Assembly (NCBI RefSeq): GCF_946479715.1
Contig: NZ_CAMLHF010000044.1
Span: forward strand, 1 to 30,933
DNA from: an uncultured Pedobacter sp.
GTDB lineage: Bacteria; Bacteroidota; Bacteroidia; Sphingobacteriales; Sphingobacteriaceae
Direction: 5' to 3'
DNA length: 30,933 nt
The position numbers and the translations under genes are program-made. Positions 8,444 through 15,238 of the stretch are shown here, piece after piece (position 1 is the stretch's first letter; each line of letters opens with the position of its first letter). A model generated the notes under the pieces. It was not told the origin of the DNA, ran no database searches, and was given only the letters and a program-made list of their open reading frames with translations.

Positions 8444-10150
8444 TTACTCTTTGTCGCCATACTTAAAGAAAGTATTTACAGTAACGGGCAGTCTCCCTGT
8501 AGGAATCAGTTGATTCTTAATTACAGATGCGGCTGCCTTTTGCATGAAGTCCTCTTTTTGATAGGCTACTATAAGCCCCTTGCTGTTCTCAAGACCAGGC
8601 AATGCCGATAGGTTATACGGATTGGCAAACAAAGCAAAGATTGCGTTACTTAACGACATATCCTTAATAAACATCTTTAAGTCGTTACTTAAAATCATCC
8701 CGTTTCCAGGCCTGATACGAGTGTCATGAATGCCAATAATTACCTGATCAAAAACATTAATATACCTCAAAACCTTTGCAATAGCTGTAGCATTGGCGTT
8801 CCTATCCAGTGTATAGAATACTGAGTTTTTATAGTAAGCCCCTAGATCACGTTGAAAATCTGTAACTCCAGGTGTACCTAAACTGATGATTACCGTTCTT
8901 CTATCCTTAGACAATTGACTAATGTTTGCCTTTCCTCTTAACAGGGTCATAGAGGCATCAGCTAGTTTTTGCAAAAGCACCTTACTTTCTGATCTGTTTA
9001 CATCAGCAACCACATTTCTTTCATTAATAGAATCGCGGACATTTAAGCCCGCCCAGTATTTAGCCGTAAGGATCTTTTTAACACTTTCGTCAATTCTGTC
9101 CATACTAATTCGGTCTTGTCTAACCGCTTTACGAACCAGTTTTATTGCCCTGTCGCTATTTTCTGAAAGCTCCAGAATATCGTTGCCTGCAATTACACCC
9201 ATTACATCAGCTTCTCCATCCTTAAAATATTTAACCACCCCTTTCATACCCATAGCGTCAGAAATAATCAGCCCCTTAAAACCCAATTCCTGCTTTAAAA
9301 TACCAGTAACAATGGGTTTCGATAAAGTTGAAGGCATATTTGGTGTGTTATCTAATGCCGGAATATTCATATGTGCAATCATAACACCTGCAGCACCCTG
9401 ACGAATCAATTCCCTAAACGGATAAATCTCCAAACTATCCAAACGGGCTTTAGAAAACTTAAGCTGAGGAAGATCATAATGAGAATCTACATCGGTATCG
9501 CCATGTCCGGGAAAATGTTTAATACTAACCAACAAGCCTCCATCCTGCATTCCCCTCATATATTCACCCGCCTTTGTGGCTACGTTGTACTTATTTTCTC
9601 CGAAAGAACGATAGTTTATAACCGGATTTTTAGGGTTATTATTCACATCAACATCAGGTGCAAGATTCATGTGCATACCAATGCGTTTATAATCTTTAGC
9701 CACCTCCAATCCCATTTTATAAAGCAGCTCTTTATCCTGAATAGCTCCTAAAGCCATTTGGTAAGGATATGAGATCGTACTATCTAAACGCATGCCCAAT
9801 CCCCACTCTCCATCAGAAGTAATCAATAAAGGCACTCTTGATAAAGATTGATATTGATTTGTTAAAATAGCTTGTCGGCCAGGTCCGCCCTGAAAAAACA
9901 CCAAACCACCAACATCTTCTTTTTTAATTACATTGGCAATAGAGTCTTCATAAGCCTTCCCCAAATTGGTATGCGCCCTTACAAAGAACATCTGTGCAAT
10001 TTTCTGACGTCTATTCAATTTATTGAATACAGAATCAACCCATTGATTCTTCTCTGTTAAAGTTTGTAAGTAAGATTTTTTTTGTGCCTTTGTTGACGAT
10101 ACTGAGATAGATAAAAGGAAGCTAGCAATAAGCAGATGTTTAACATTCAT
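8444..10150 (-). CDS. Glycoside hydrolase family 3, NagZ-like beta-N-acetylhexosaminidase
   Basis: 568 residues from the ATG at 10150. The protein starts with a signal peptide (MNVKHLLIASFLLSISVSS, then KAQ). The GH3 TIM barrel shows LLITSDGEWGLGMRL, MNLAPDVDVN, RSFGENKYNV, the NagZ signature KHFPGHGDTDVDSH (about 211-224, with the His-Asp acid/base pair) and SDAMGM with nucleophile Asp298. A second alpha/beta domain follows (from about residue 385). Known relatives remove N-acetylglucosamine from muropeptides or chitin-like sugars. Many Bacteroidota homologues carry a C-terminal serine hydrolase domain; this one lacks it. The in-frame GTG further upstream at 10195 lies inside the neighbouring terminator, so the ATG with the signal peptide was chosen. 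Action in the periplasm is inferred. Confidence 0.88.
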   Translation of the reverse strand: MNVKHLLIASFLLSISVSSTKAQKKSYLQTLTEKNQWVDSVFNKLNRRQKIAQMFFVRAHTNLGKAYEDSIANVIKKEDVGGLVFFQGGPGRQAILTNQYQSLSRVPLLITSDGEWGLGMRLDSTISYPYQMALGAIQDKELLYKMGLEVAKDYKRIGMHMNLAPDVDVNNNPKNPVINYRSFGENKYNVATKAGEYMRGMQDGGLLVSIKHFPGHGDTDVDSHYDLPQLKFSKARLDSLEIYPFRELIRQGAAGVMIAHMNIPALDNTPNMPSTLSKPIVTGILKQELGFKGLIISDAMGMKGVVKYFKDGEADVMGVIAGNDILELSENSDRAIKLVRKAVRQDRISMDRIDESVKKILTAKYWAGLNVRDSINERNVVADVNRSESKVLLQKLADASMTLLRGKANISQLSKDRRTVIISLGTPGVTDFQRDLGAYYKNSVFYTLDRNANATAIAKVLRYINVFDQVIIGIHDTRIRPGNGMILSNDLKMFIKDMSLSNAIFALFANPYNLSALPGLENSKGLIVAYQKEDFMQKAAASVIKNQLIPTGRLPVTVNTFFKYGDKE

Positions 10151-10174
10151 TACGGCAGTGGATTGTTTAAATTT

Positions 10175-10182
10175 CAAAGTTA
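10175..10182 (-). promoter_or_regulatory. -7 box upstream of the GH3 gene
   Basis: TAACTTTG on the minus strand matches TAnnTTTG completely and would start a leader of about 21 nt before the ATG at 10150. No good -33 element is seen at the expected distance; that position falls in the terminator hairpin. Confidence 0.4.
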
Positions 10183-10186
10183 TAAA

Positions 10187-10214
10187 AAAAAGCACCCTAT
10201 TCAGGATGCTTTTT
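10187..10214 (-). terminator. Rho-independent terminator (minus strand)
   Basis: A 12-bp stem (10187-10198 with 10203-10214) has a 4-nt loop and a long T run on the minus strand. The one imperfect pair is G-U when read on the minus strand but A-C on the plus strand, so it works better for leftward transcripts. It lies about 190 bp beyond the barrel gene stop at 10406 and just after the small frame at 10248-10322. Confidence 0.75.
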
Positions 10215-10247
10215 AAGGTTAAATAGGAATATTATCCTCACACACAA

Positions 10248-10322
10248 TTAGGGATTAATTTCTTTCCTGCTCTCGTTTGTTATCTTTTTGAAGTATGATG
10301 GAGAAGTTGATGCCTCTTTCAT
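10248..10322 (-). CDS. Possible 24-residue micropeptide
   Basis: An ATG at 10322 opens a 24-codon frame (MKEASTSPSYFKK..., ending EINP) with a TAA at 10250-10248. It is hydrophilic and basic and has no signal peptide or membrane segment. It sits between a candidate promoter (10330-10364) and a strong terminator (10187-10214), with a leader of only about 4 nt. I do not recognise it. The region may instead make a small non-coding RNA of about 140 nt, or simply be the 3' tail of the barrel gene upstream. Confidence 0.25.
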   Translation of the reverse strand: MKEASTSPSYFKKITNESRKEINP

Positions 10323-10329
10323 AACTTTT

Positions 10330-10364
10330 TAAAGGTACGTGCAATTTTTGATTATTCTTGCAAA
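10330..10364 (-). promoter_or_regulatory. Candidate promoter of a small transcription unit
   Basis: On the minus strand TTTG (10364-10361) is followed after 23 nt by TACCTTTA (10337-10330), one mismatch from TAnnTTTG. The spacer is at the long end of what is accepted. Transcription would run to the terminator at 10187-10214. Confidence 0.3.
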
Positions 10365-10382
10365 GACCTCAATTTCTTTTAC

Positions 10383-10418
10383 TTACACTTCAAAAATCGA
10401 CCAACTTAAAAAGTGTAA
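10383..10418 (-). other. Inverted repeat over the 3' end of the barrel gene
   Basis: TTACACTT (10383-10390) and AAGTGTAA (10411-10418) are perfect 8-bp inverted repeats with a 20-nt loop that contains the stop codon of the 10406-11038 gene. There is no T run after it, so it could stabilise the mRNA 3' end rather than terminate it. Confidence 0.3.
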
Positions 10419-11038
10419 CCTAATGACAATGCAAATCCTTTATTCTTAATCTTATCCTGATTTACATCATCCTTAAGTGCCTTTTGGAAATCCATCATAT
10501 ATCGTGCGTTCACATTGATATTTGGCGTGATACTATATCCAAGACCAACAGCCCCGCCTGCCAAAGACTTACTAAAATTCTTTGTGTCGGTCGATTCTCC
10601 CTCAGGACCATCATTAAATGCGCCTGTCGATTTTTGTGAAAGAAGGAATGATACCTGTGGGCCTGCAAATACAGTTAACTCTGGCGTAGCCTTATATCCG
10701 ATTAATACAGGAATGTCTAGGTAAGATACCTTGGTATCAAAATCAAGACCGTTTTCACTTAATTTAGCTCCCTTTTGTATAAACATCGCTTCTGGTAAGA
10801 AGGCAAACCCTCCGCCCATTGGCAAATCGGCATAAATACCTGCCTGAAATCCGACCCTTGAGTCTGTTGAATAATCTTGGCCACCCCCCTGGATTTTGCC
10901 CATGTTCATCAAGTTGGCACCGGCTCTAATACCGAAGCTCATTTTGTCATTAGCAGCCGACTGTGAAGTCTGTGCATTTGCCTTAAAAGCTAAACTGCTT
11001 ACTGTTAATCCTAGTCCTATAATGAATAATTTTTTCAT
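10406..11038 (-). CDS. PorT-type outer membrane beta-barrel protein (paralogue 1)
   Basis: 210 residues with a signal peptide (MKKLFIIGLGLTVSSLAF, then KANAQ). The mature part has alternating strands typical of the small outer-membrane beta-barrel domain: MSFGIRAGANLMNMG, RVGFQAGIYADLP, GFAFLPEAMFIQKGAKL, YLDIPVLIGYK, LTVFAGPQVSFLLSQ, LAGGAVGLGYSI, INVNARYMMDF, and a final GFALSLGYTF that ends on Phe, the usual outer membrane insertion signal. Members of this family often have unknown cargo; PorT itself is a type IX secretion component, but this small barrel should not be equated with it. It is paralogous to the next gene (11313-11927), and both share the 18-bp element 160-odd bp upstream. 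Confidence 0.85.
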   Translation of the reverse strand: MKKLFIIGLGLTVSSLAFKANAQTSQSAANDKMSFGIRAGANLMNMGKIQGGGQDYSTDSRVGFQAGIYADLPMGGGFAFLPEAMFIQKGAKLSENGLDFDTKVSYLDIPVLIGYKATPELTVFAGPQVSFLLSQKSTGAFNDGPEGESTDTKNFSKSLAGGAVGLGYSITPNINVNARYMMDFQKALKDDVNQDKIKNKGFALSLGYTF

Positions 11039-11202
11039 AATTTTCTATTTAAAATTCACAGGTTGTATTGTAATAACCATGCCAAAGAAACCAAAACCAA
11101 CCACCAAAAGGGAAGCAAACAAACAAATAAACAGCTCATTTTCTGACATTTATAAACAAAACTACATATTCATTAAAACCAAATGAACTAGCGCGTTGTG
11201 AG

Positions 11203-11220
11203 TGTCTCGGATTTGATACA
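11203..11220. promoter_or_regulatory. Palindromic upstream element, copy 1
   Basis: TGTCTCGGATTTGATACA matches 15 of 18 positions of the element at 12090-12107. Its right half GATACA is intact and the left half is degenerate. It lies 164 bp upstream of the barrel ATG at 11038. A perfect -7 box, TAGTTTTG (minus strand, 11164-11157), lies 38 bp closer to the gene, with a TTTG 15 nt before it. This would be a site for a transcription factor acting upstream of the promoter. Confidence 0.45.
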
Positions 11221-11242
11221 CTCTAATGGGATTAGCTTAAAC

Positions 11243-11277
11243 AAAAGGGCCTGATCATTAATTGATCAGGCCCTTTT
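11243..11277 (-). terminator. Strong terminator after barrel paralogue 2
   Basis: A perfect 15-bp stem, AAAAGGGCCTGATCA with its complement, encloses a 5-nt loop. It begins 35 bp past the stop of the 11313-11927 gene. Both arms end in A/T runs, so it could stop transcripts in either direction. Confidence 0.85.
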
Positions 11278-11312
11278 CAAAAATCGAGTATTTAATTCTC
11301 CAACCGAAACAA

Positions 11313-11927
11313 TTAGAATTTCAATCCTAATCCTACAGAGAACACCTGGTTCTTATATTCAGGAGTTTCTTTTGATCCATTCTCGTTGTTTTTTTGGAAA
11401 TCCAATGCATAACGGCCATGAAGGTCTATCTTATCAGTTACATCGTATCTAAATCCAATTACACCACCAACCAGACTTTTCTTAAATCTATCTGATTTAT
11501 CTTCAATGATTGTTTCTTCAGCAGTTCCAAATCCATTTTCAAATTTATTTTTAGTTGAAGTAAGGAAAGATACCTGAGGACCAACCACTAAATTCAATCC
11601 TGAACCACCAACGTTAATACTTGCTAAAATAGGAATATCAATAAAATGAGTAGTTTGCGTAAATTCACCAAAAGGAGTCTCTGCTTTATACCCTTTTGTA
11701 GAATATAGTAACTCCGGAGTAAACGCCAATCCTTTAATCAGATTGATATCCAAAGTAATACCCGCATTAAAACCAGGATTAACTTTTGTTTTAAAATCAT
11801 TATTACCGTCACCTTTAATAATGTTCGGTAAGTTTAAGCCTCCCTTAACACCCAATCTAATTGGGCTCTGTGCATTTGCTGCACCGGCTACAAATAGGCC
11901 TATGGCCAAAACAATTAATTTTTTCAT
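11313..11927 (-). CDS. PorT-type outer membrane beta-barrel protein (paralogue 2)
   Basis: 204 residues from the ATG at 11927. The signal peptide is MKKLIVLAIGLFVAGAANAQ. The mature barrel has RLGVKGGLNLPNI, GFNAGITLDINL, GLAFTPELLYSTKGYKAE, FIDIPILASINVG, LNLVVGPQVSFLTST, SLVGGVIGFRYDV, IDLHGRYALDF and the final VFSVGLGLKF. Strand order and motifs match the 10406-11038 protein, so this is a tandem paralogue. Longer in-frame starts at 11945 and 11990 add residues before the signal peptide. The start at 11927 also puts the upstream palindrome at 162 bp, matching the 164 bp of its sister gene. Cargo or role is unknown. Confidence 0.85.
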   Translation of the reverse strand: MKKLIVLAIGLFVAGAANAQSPIRLGVKGGLNLPNIIKGDGNNDFKTKVNPGFNAGITLDINLIKGLAFTPELLYSTKGYKAETPFGEFTQTTHFIDIPILASINVGGSGLNLVVGPQVSFLTSTKNKFENGFGTAEETIIEDKSDRFKKSLVGGVIGFRYDVTDKIDLHGRYALDFQKNNENGSKETPEYKNQVFSVGLGLKF

Positions 11928-12236
11928 TTTGTGTAGTTTTTTCATGTTCATCAGAAAGAAATGTGCCAATTTTAAAAACAACGCCATCATATCCCCTTTA
12001 AATACTGGTTACCACCCATTTAAAACTTGTTACAACATTCATTTTTGCTTACAAATATTATCTTTCAATTAGTTGGCGCCCCATTAAATTGTATCTAATT
12101 TGATACAAACAATTAAATACAGACCTTCCTAAAACTATAGCATAGAAAAACAAAATAATTTCACATTACTTGCTTTTACTTTCGATAATGATTTCTTATA
12201 CTTACGTTTTATTACACATTATTCCAAATATAAAGT
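11928..12236. other. Divergent intergenic region between the barrel gene and glpK
   Basis: About 309 bp of AT-rich DNA without a supported gene. It holds the palindrome at 12090-12107, a TAATATTTG sequence (minus strand, about 12061-12053) that misses the -7 consensus by one inserted base, and, near glpK, TACTTTCG (12178-12185), one mismatch from a -7 box but without a clear -33 partner. Confidence 0.5.
12090..12107. promoter_or_regulatory. Palindromic upstream element, copy 2
   Basis: TGTATCTAATTTGATACA is a perfect 6+6 inverted repeat (TGTATC / GATACA) around a 6-nt spacer. It lies 162 bp upstream of the barrel ATG at 11927 and 129 bp upstream of glpK on the other strand, so either gene could be the target. 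The matching element upstream of the sister barrel gene favours the barrel. Confidence 0.5.
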
Positions 12237-13727
12237 ATGAGCAAGTATATTCTATCCTTTGATCAGGGAACTACAAGTTCGAGAGCAATTGTTTTTGATA
12301 AAGAAGGGAGCATTATTTCAATTGCACAAAGAGAGTTTAAGCAAATATATCCCCAACCAGGATGGGTAGAGCATAATGCTACCGAAATTTGGTCTAGCCA
12401 GGTTGCTGTAGCAACTGAAGCGATCATAAAAGCAAGTATCACACCTAACGACATCGCTGCTATTGGCATTACGAATCAGCGGGAAACAACAGTACTATGG
12501 GACAGAAAAACCGGAGAACCATTACACAACGCCATTGTATGGCAAGACAGACGCACATCTGCCTACTGTGATGAATTAAAAGCGCAAGGGCTGGCCAAAC
12601 GTGTACAGGAAAAAACAGGGCTTATTATAGATGCTTATTTCTCGGCAACAAAAATCAGATGGATATTGGAAAATGTTCCCGGAGCAAGAGAAAAAGCTGA
12701 AGCCGGAGACATTGCCTTTGGAACTATAGATTCGTGGCTGATATGGAAACTAACTGATGGCAGAGTCCATGTTACCGATGTAACCAATGCATCAAGGACA
12801 ATGATTTATAACATCCACACCCTTGACTGGGATCAGGAATTGCTTGACCTTTTTAACATCCCGCGCAACATCCTTCCTGAAGTAAAATCATCAAGTGAAG
12901 TTTATGGAGAAACCACGGGCAATGTACTTGCAGCTAAAATACCTATTGCAGGGATAGCTGGTGACCAACAAGCCGCGCTTTTTGGCCAAATGTGCACAGA
13001 AGTTGGTATGGTTAAAAACACTTATGGAACCGGATGCTTTATGCTTATGAATATTGGGGATAAGCCTATTGTTTCGCAAAACAACCTCGTAACTACCATT
13101 GCCTGGAAAATAAACGGAAAAGTACAATACGCATTAGAAGGAAGTATATTTATAGGAGGCGCAGTTGTACAGTGGCTAAGGGATGGATTAGGCTTAATTG
13201 CCACATCTGCCGACGTAGAAGAACTAGCTTTAAGGGAAGAAGACACGGGCGGTGTATACCTTGTTCCTGCCTTCGCAGGTCTTGGGGCTCCACATTGGAA
13301 TCAGGATGCCAGAGGTACCATTACCGGAATTACCAGAGGTACAAACGCATCTCACCTTGCCAGAGCAGCCATTGAAAGCATTGCTTTCCAAACAATGGAG
13401 GTTTTAAAGGCTATGGAAGCAGATTCAGGACTTAGAATTAAAGAGTTAAGAGTGGACGGAGGTGCAACCGCCAACGACATACTTATGCAATTTCAGGCTG
13501 ATGTGCTTGAAACAACAGTAATCAGACCCCAGGTAACAGAGGTTACCGCCTTGGGCGCAGCATACCTGGCAGGTTTGGCTGTTGGCTACTGGAACAGCAT
13601 GGACGACATTAGCGGTCAGTGGAAAATAGATAAAAGCTTTAAAGCAGGAGAAGCAAAAAATATAGAAGAGCGTATCAAAGGATGGAATAGGGCTGTAAAG
13701 GCTGCAAAAGCATACGCTGAAAATTAA
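12237..13727 (+). CDS. glpK: Glycerol kinase
   Basis: 496 residues, the usual length. The protein phosphorylates glycerol to sn-glycerol 3-phosphate with ATP in the cytosol. FGGY-kinase features are clear: the phosphate-binding DQGTTSSRA at 9-17, glycerol-contact residues in [20 protein letters not shown], the catalytic Asp in [38 protein letters not shown], and the C-terminal ATPase motif [19 protein letters not shown]. The next gene, 32 bp downstream, is the glycerol channel, so the two form an uptake-and-trapping pair. No glycerol 3-phosphate dehydrogenase or regulator gene is adjacent. Confidence 0.97.
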   Translation: MSKYILSFDQGTTSSRAIVFDKEGSIISIAQREFKQIYPQPGWVEHNATEIWSSQVAVATEAIIKASITPNDIAAIGITNQRETTVLWDRKTGEPLHNAIVWQDRRTSAYCDELKAQGLAKRVQEKTGLIIDAYFSATKIRWILENVPGAREKAEAGDIAFGTIDSWLIWKLTDGRVHVTDVTNASRTMIYNIHTLDWDQELLDLFNIPRNILPEVKSSSEVYGETTGNVLAAKIPIAGIAGDQQAALFGQMCTEVGMVKNTYGTGCFMLMNIGDKPIVSQNNLVTTIAWKINGKVQYALEGSIFIGGAVVQWLRDGLGLIATSADVEELALREEDTGGVYLVPAFAGLGAPHWNQDARGTITGITRGTNASHLARAAIESIAFQTMEVLKAMEADSGLRIKELRVDGGATANDILMQFQADVLETTVIRPQVTEVTALGAAYLAGLAVGYWNSMDDISGQWKIDKSFKAGEAKNIEERIKGWNRAVKAAKAYAEN

Positions 13728-13759
13728 CCAAACTAATAACTTATTTAAATCTTATCAGC

Positions 13760-14491
13760 ATGTCTGCATTTTCAGCCGAAATCCTCGGTACTATGTTTAT
13801 GATTTTATTGGGCAACGGTGTTGTTGCTAATGTGGTTCTAACCGGAACTAAAGGAAACAATGGTGGCTGGATGGTAATCACCACAGCCTGGGCTCTCGCC
13901 GTATTTGTAGGCGTTGTTGTTGCCGGCCCATATAGCGGGGCTCACCTTAATCCTGCCGTAACAATTGGTTTGGCAATTGCAGGAAAGTTTAGCTGGGCAG
14001 ATGCCCCCTCTTATATTGCCGCTCAATTTATAGGCGCAATGCTGGGATCATTTCTGGTCTGGCTTTTATTTAAGGATTTCTATAAGGGAACCGAAGATAA
14101 AGGTGCAAAACAGGCTACTTTTTGCACAGCACCAGCTATACCAAATACCATTTCAAATCTGATTAGTGAAATAATAGGCACTTTTGTGCTGATTTTTGTG
14201 ATATTTCATTTTACAGATGCGTCATTAGGTACGGATAAATCTCCAATTGGTTTAGGTTCCGTTGGTGCATTGCCGGTAACCTTCCTGGTTTGGGTTATCG
14301 GACTATCTCTTGGTGGTACAACAGGATACGCCATTAATCCGGCACGGGATCTTGGCCCCCGAATTATGCACGCCATACTTCCAGTTGCAGGTAAAGGTGG
14401 AAACAACTGGAGTTATGCCTGGATACCGGTAGTAGGCCCGATCATAGGTTGTTCATTAGCTGCTTTGCTATATTTATGTATAAAAATTTAG
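13760..14491 (+). CDS. glpF: Glycerol facilitator, aquaporin family
   Basis: 243 residues with about six membrane segments. The two half-helix pore motifs are present: SGAHLNPAVTIG (NPA at 64-66) and GYAINPARDLGPR (NPA at 193-195, followed by Arg196 and Asp197). Asp after the second NPA-Arg is typical of glycerol-conducting aquaglyceroporins rather than water channels. It sits directly after glpK and is probably co-transcribed with it. Inner membrane location follows from the family. Confidence 0.94.
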   Translation: MSAFSAEILGTMFMILLGNGVVANVVLTGTKGNNGGWMVITTAWALAVFVGVVVAGPYSGAHLNPAVTIGLAIAGKFSWADAPSYIAAQFIGAMLGSFLVWLLFKDFYKGTEDKGAKQATFCTAPAIPNTISNLISEIIGTFVLIFVIFHFTDASLGTDKSPIGLGSVGALPVTFLVWVIGLSLGGTTGYAINPARDLGPRIMHAILPVAGKGGNNWSYAWIPVVGPIIGCSLAALLYLCIKI

Positions 14492-14560
14492 TTTTGAGAC
14501 CGTAGAGGTGTACTGTTTAAACTGAGGTTAAAATATTACATTAGAGTAAATTTTTTTATG

Positions 14561-14589
14561 TTGACAAATTATAGATTTTTATACCTTTG
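14561..14589 (+). promoter_or_regulatory. Near-ideal promoter upstream of the 69-residue orphan
   Basis: TTG (14561-14563), 18 nt, then TACCTTTG (14582-14589), a perfect -7 box. The start would be near 14593, leaving a leader of about 52 nt that contains a small hairpin, GTCTA / TAGAC, at 14602-14616. Confidence 0.7.
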
Positions 14590-14644
14590 TAATAGGGATA
14601 AGTCTACTCATTAGACATACTAAACAAATATAAATTAACGCTCT

Positions 14645-14854
14645 ATGGCCAAACACATACTATTATCGTATGAACCAGATCCAAGTACAGCACATAATGC
14701 CGTTGGTATCATATACATATTAAAGATTCAACGCATAACCTGGTGGGGCTTACGAAAACGTATTATCGAACATCACGCGTTAATCCCGTTTCATTCAGAT
14801 TCTCAAAAGTATTTTGATGCCTGGGATGCAGATATTGGCAAAGAAATCAAATAA
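14645..14854 (+). CDS. Small protein of unknown function
   Basis: 69 residues, MAKHILLSYEPDPSTAHN at the start. I do not recognise a family. There is no signal peptide or clear membrane helix, though the stretch AVGIIYILKIQRITWWGLRKRII is hydrophobic then basic and could bind a membrane surface or nucleic acid. The C-terminus is acidic (FDAWDADIGKE). Support for a real gene is the near-perfect promoter at 14561-14589, the ATG at a sensible distance, and the terminator at 15044-15089. It lies between glpF and tRNA-Ser and is followed by the GTCGTT repeat array. Confidence 0.6.
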   Translation: MAKHILLSYEPDPSTAHNAVGIIYILKIQRITWWGLRKRIIEHHALIPFHSDSQKYFDAWDADIGKEIK

Positions 14855-14912
14855 CTAAACATAAATAGCTTAGTTTATCACAGGGTTTAACCTGAGTACT
14901 TAAAGCCTAACA

Positions 14913-14972
14913 AACGACAAAAGGTCGTTCAGAGTCGTATCAAAGTCGTTCAAGAGTCGTTGGTAAGTCGTT
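14913..14972 (+). repeat. GTCGTT repeat array with helical spacing
   Basis: Five direct copies of GTCGTT (the second is GTCGTA) start at 14924, 14934, 14945, 14956 and 14967, so the spacing is 10, 11, 11 and 11 bp. One inverted copy, AACGAC, at 14913-14918 precedes them. Repeats in phase with the DNA helix suggest cooperative protein binding on one face. An AT-rich stretch follows (14973-14996). The function is unknown. Confidence 0.6.
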
Positions 14973-15043
14973 TAAATAATATAGTAAAACTACTCCTTTT
15001 CAGAATAATTCCTTTGATCTTATATTCCGGAGAGATGCTTCAG

Positions 15044-15089
15044 AAAACAAAAAGAGGGTGTATCATATGATACACCCTCTTTTTGTTTT
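15044..15089. terminator. 46-bp perfect palindrome, bidirectional terminator
   Basis: Two 23-bp arms meet without any spacer at the central CATATG. Both arms carry A/T runs at the outside, so a hairpin with a T run forms on either strand. It should end the orphan-gene transcript from the left and the tRNA-Ser (and perhaps pyk) transcript from the right. Confidence 0.85.
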
Positions 15090-15104
15090 TCAATCCTTTA
15101 CATG

Positions 15105-15192
15105 CGGAGAGTGAGAGATTCGAACTCTCGATACCCTTTTGAGGTATACACACTTTCCAGGCGTGCTCCTTCAACCACTCGGACAACTCTCC
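15105..15192 (-). tRNA. tRNA-Ser (anticodon GGA)
   Basis: 88 nt, read on the minus strand. The acceptor stem is GGAGAGT / ACTCTCC, the D stem TCC / GGA, the anticodon stem CACGC / GTGTG around the loop CTGGAAA with anticodon GGA. There is a long class II variable arm with an ATACC / GGTAT stem, then the T arm GAGAG-TTCGAAT-CTCTC. The discriminator base is G, and a full CCA is not encoded. It reads UCC and UCU serine codons. Confidence 0.96.
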
Positions 15193-15205
15193 TTTTTCAG
15201 GATTG

Positions 15206-15213
15206 CAAAAGTA
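15206..15213 (-). promoter_or_regulatory. -7 box of the tRNA-Ser gene
   Basis: TACTTTTG on the minus strand, a perfect TAnnTTTG, is followed by CA. It ends 13 nt before the tRNA 5' end at 15192, so the tRNA can be made independently of pyk. The -33 region has no clear TTTG. Confidence 0.5.
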
Positions 15214-15238
15214 GGATTTTTTTTCCTGTTACTGAATA

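Noticed and set aside
8922..9401. 159-codon plus-strand frame opposite the GH3 gene
   Set aside because: A shadow of the GH3 coding sequence; no promoter and no recognisable protein features.
10151..10195. Longer N-terminus for the GH3 protein from GTG at 10195
   Set aside because: It would start inside a terminator hairpin and put 15 residues before a good signal peptide.
14913..14972. CRISPR array
   Set aside because: The repeat is only 6 bp with 4-5 bp spacers, far below CRISPR repeat and spacer lengths, and no cas genes are present.
14913..15000. Chromosomal or plasmid replication origin
   Set aside because: The phased repeats and AT-rich stretch are suggestive, but no dnaA, rep or par gene and no DnaA-box sequence is nearby.
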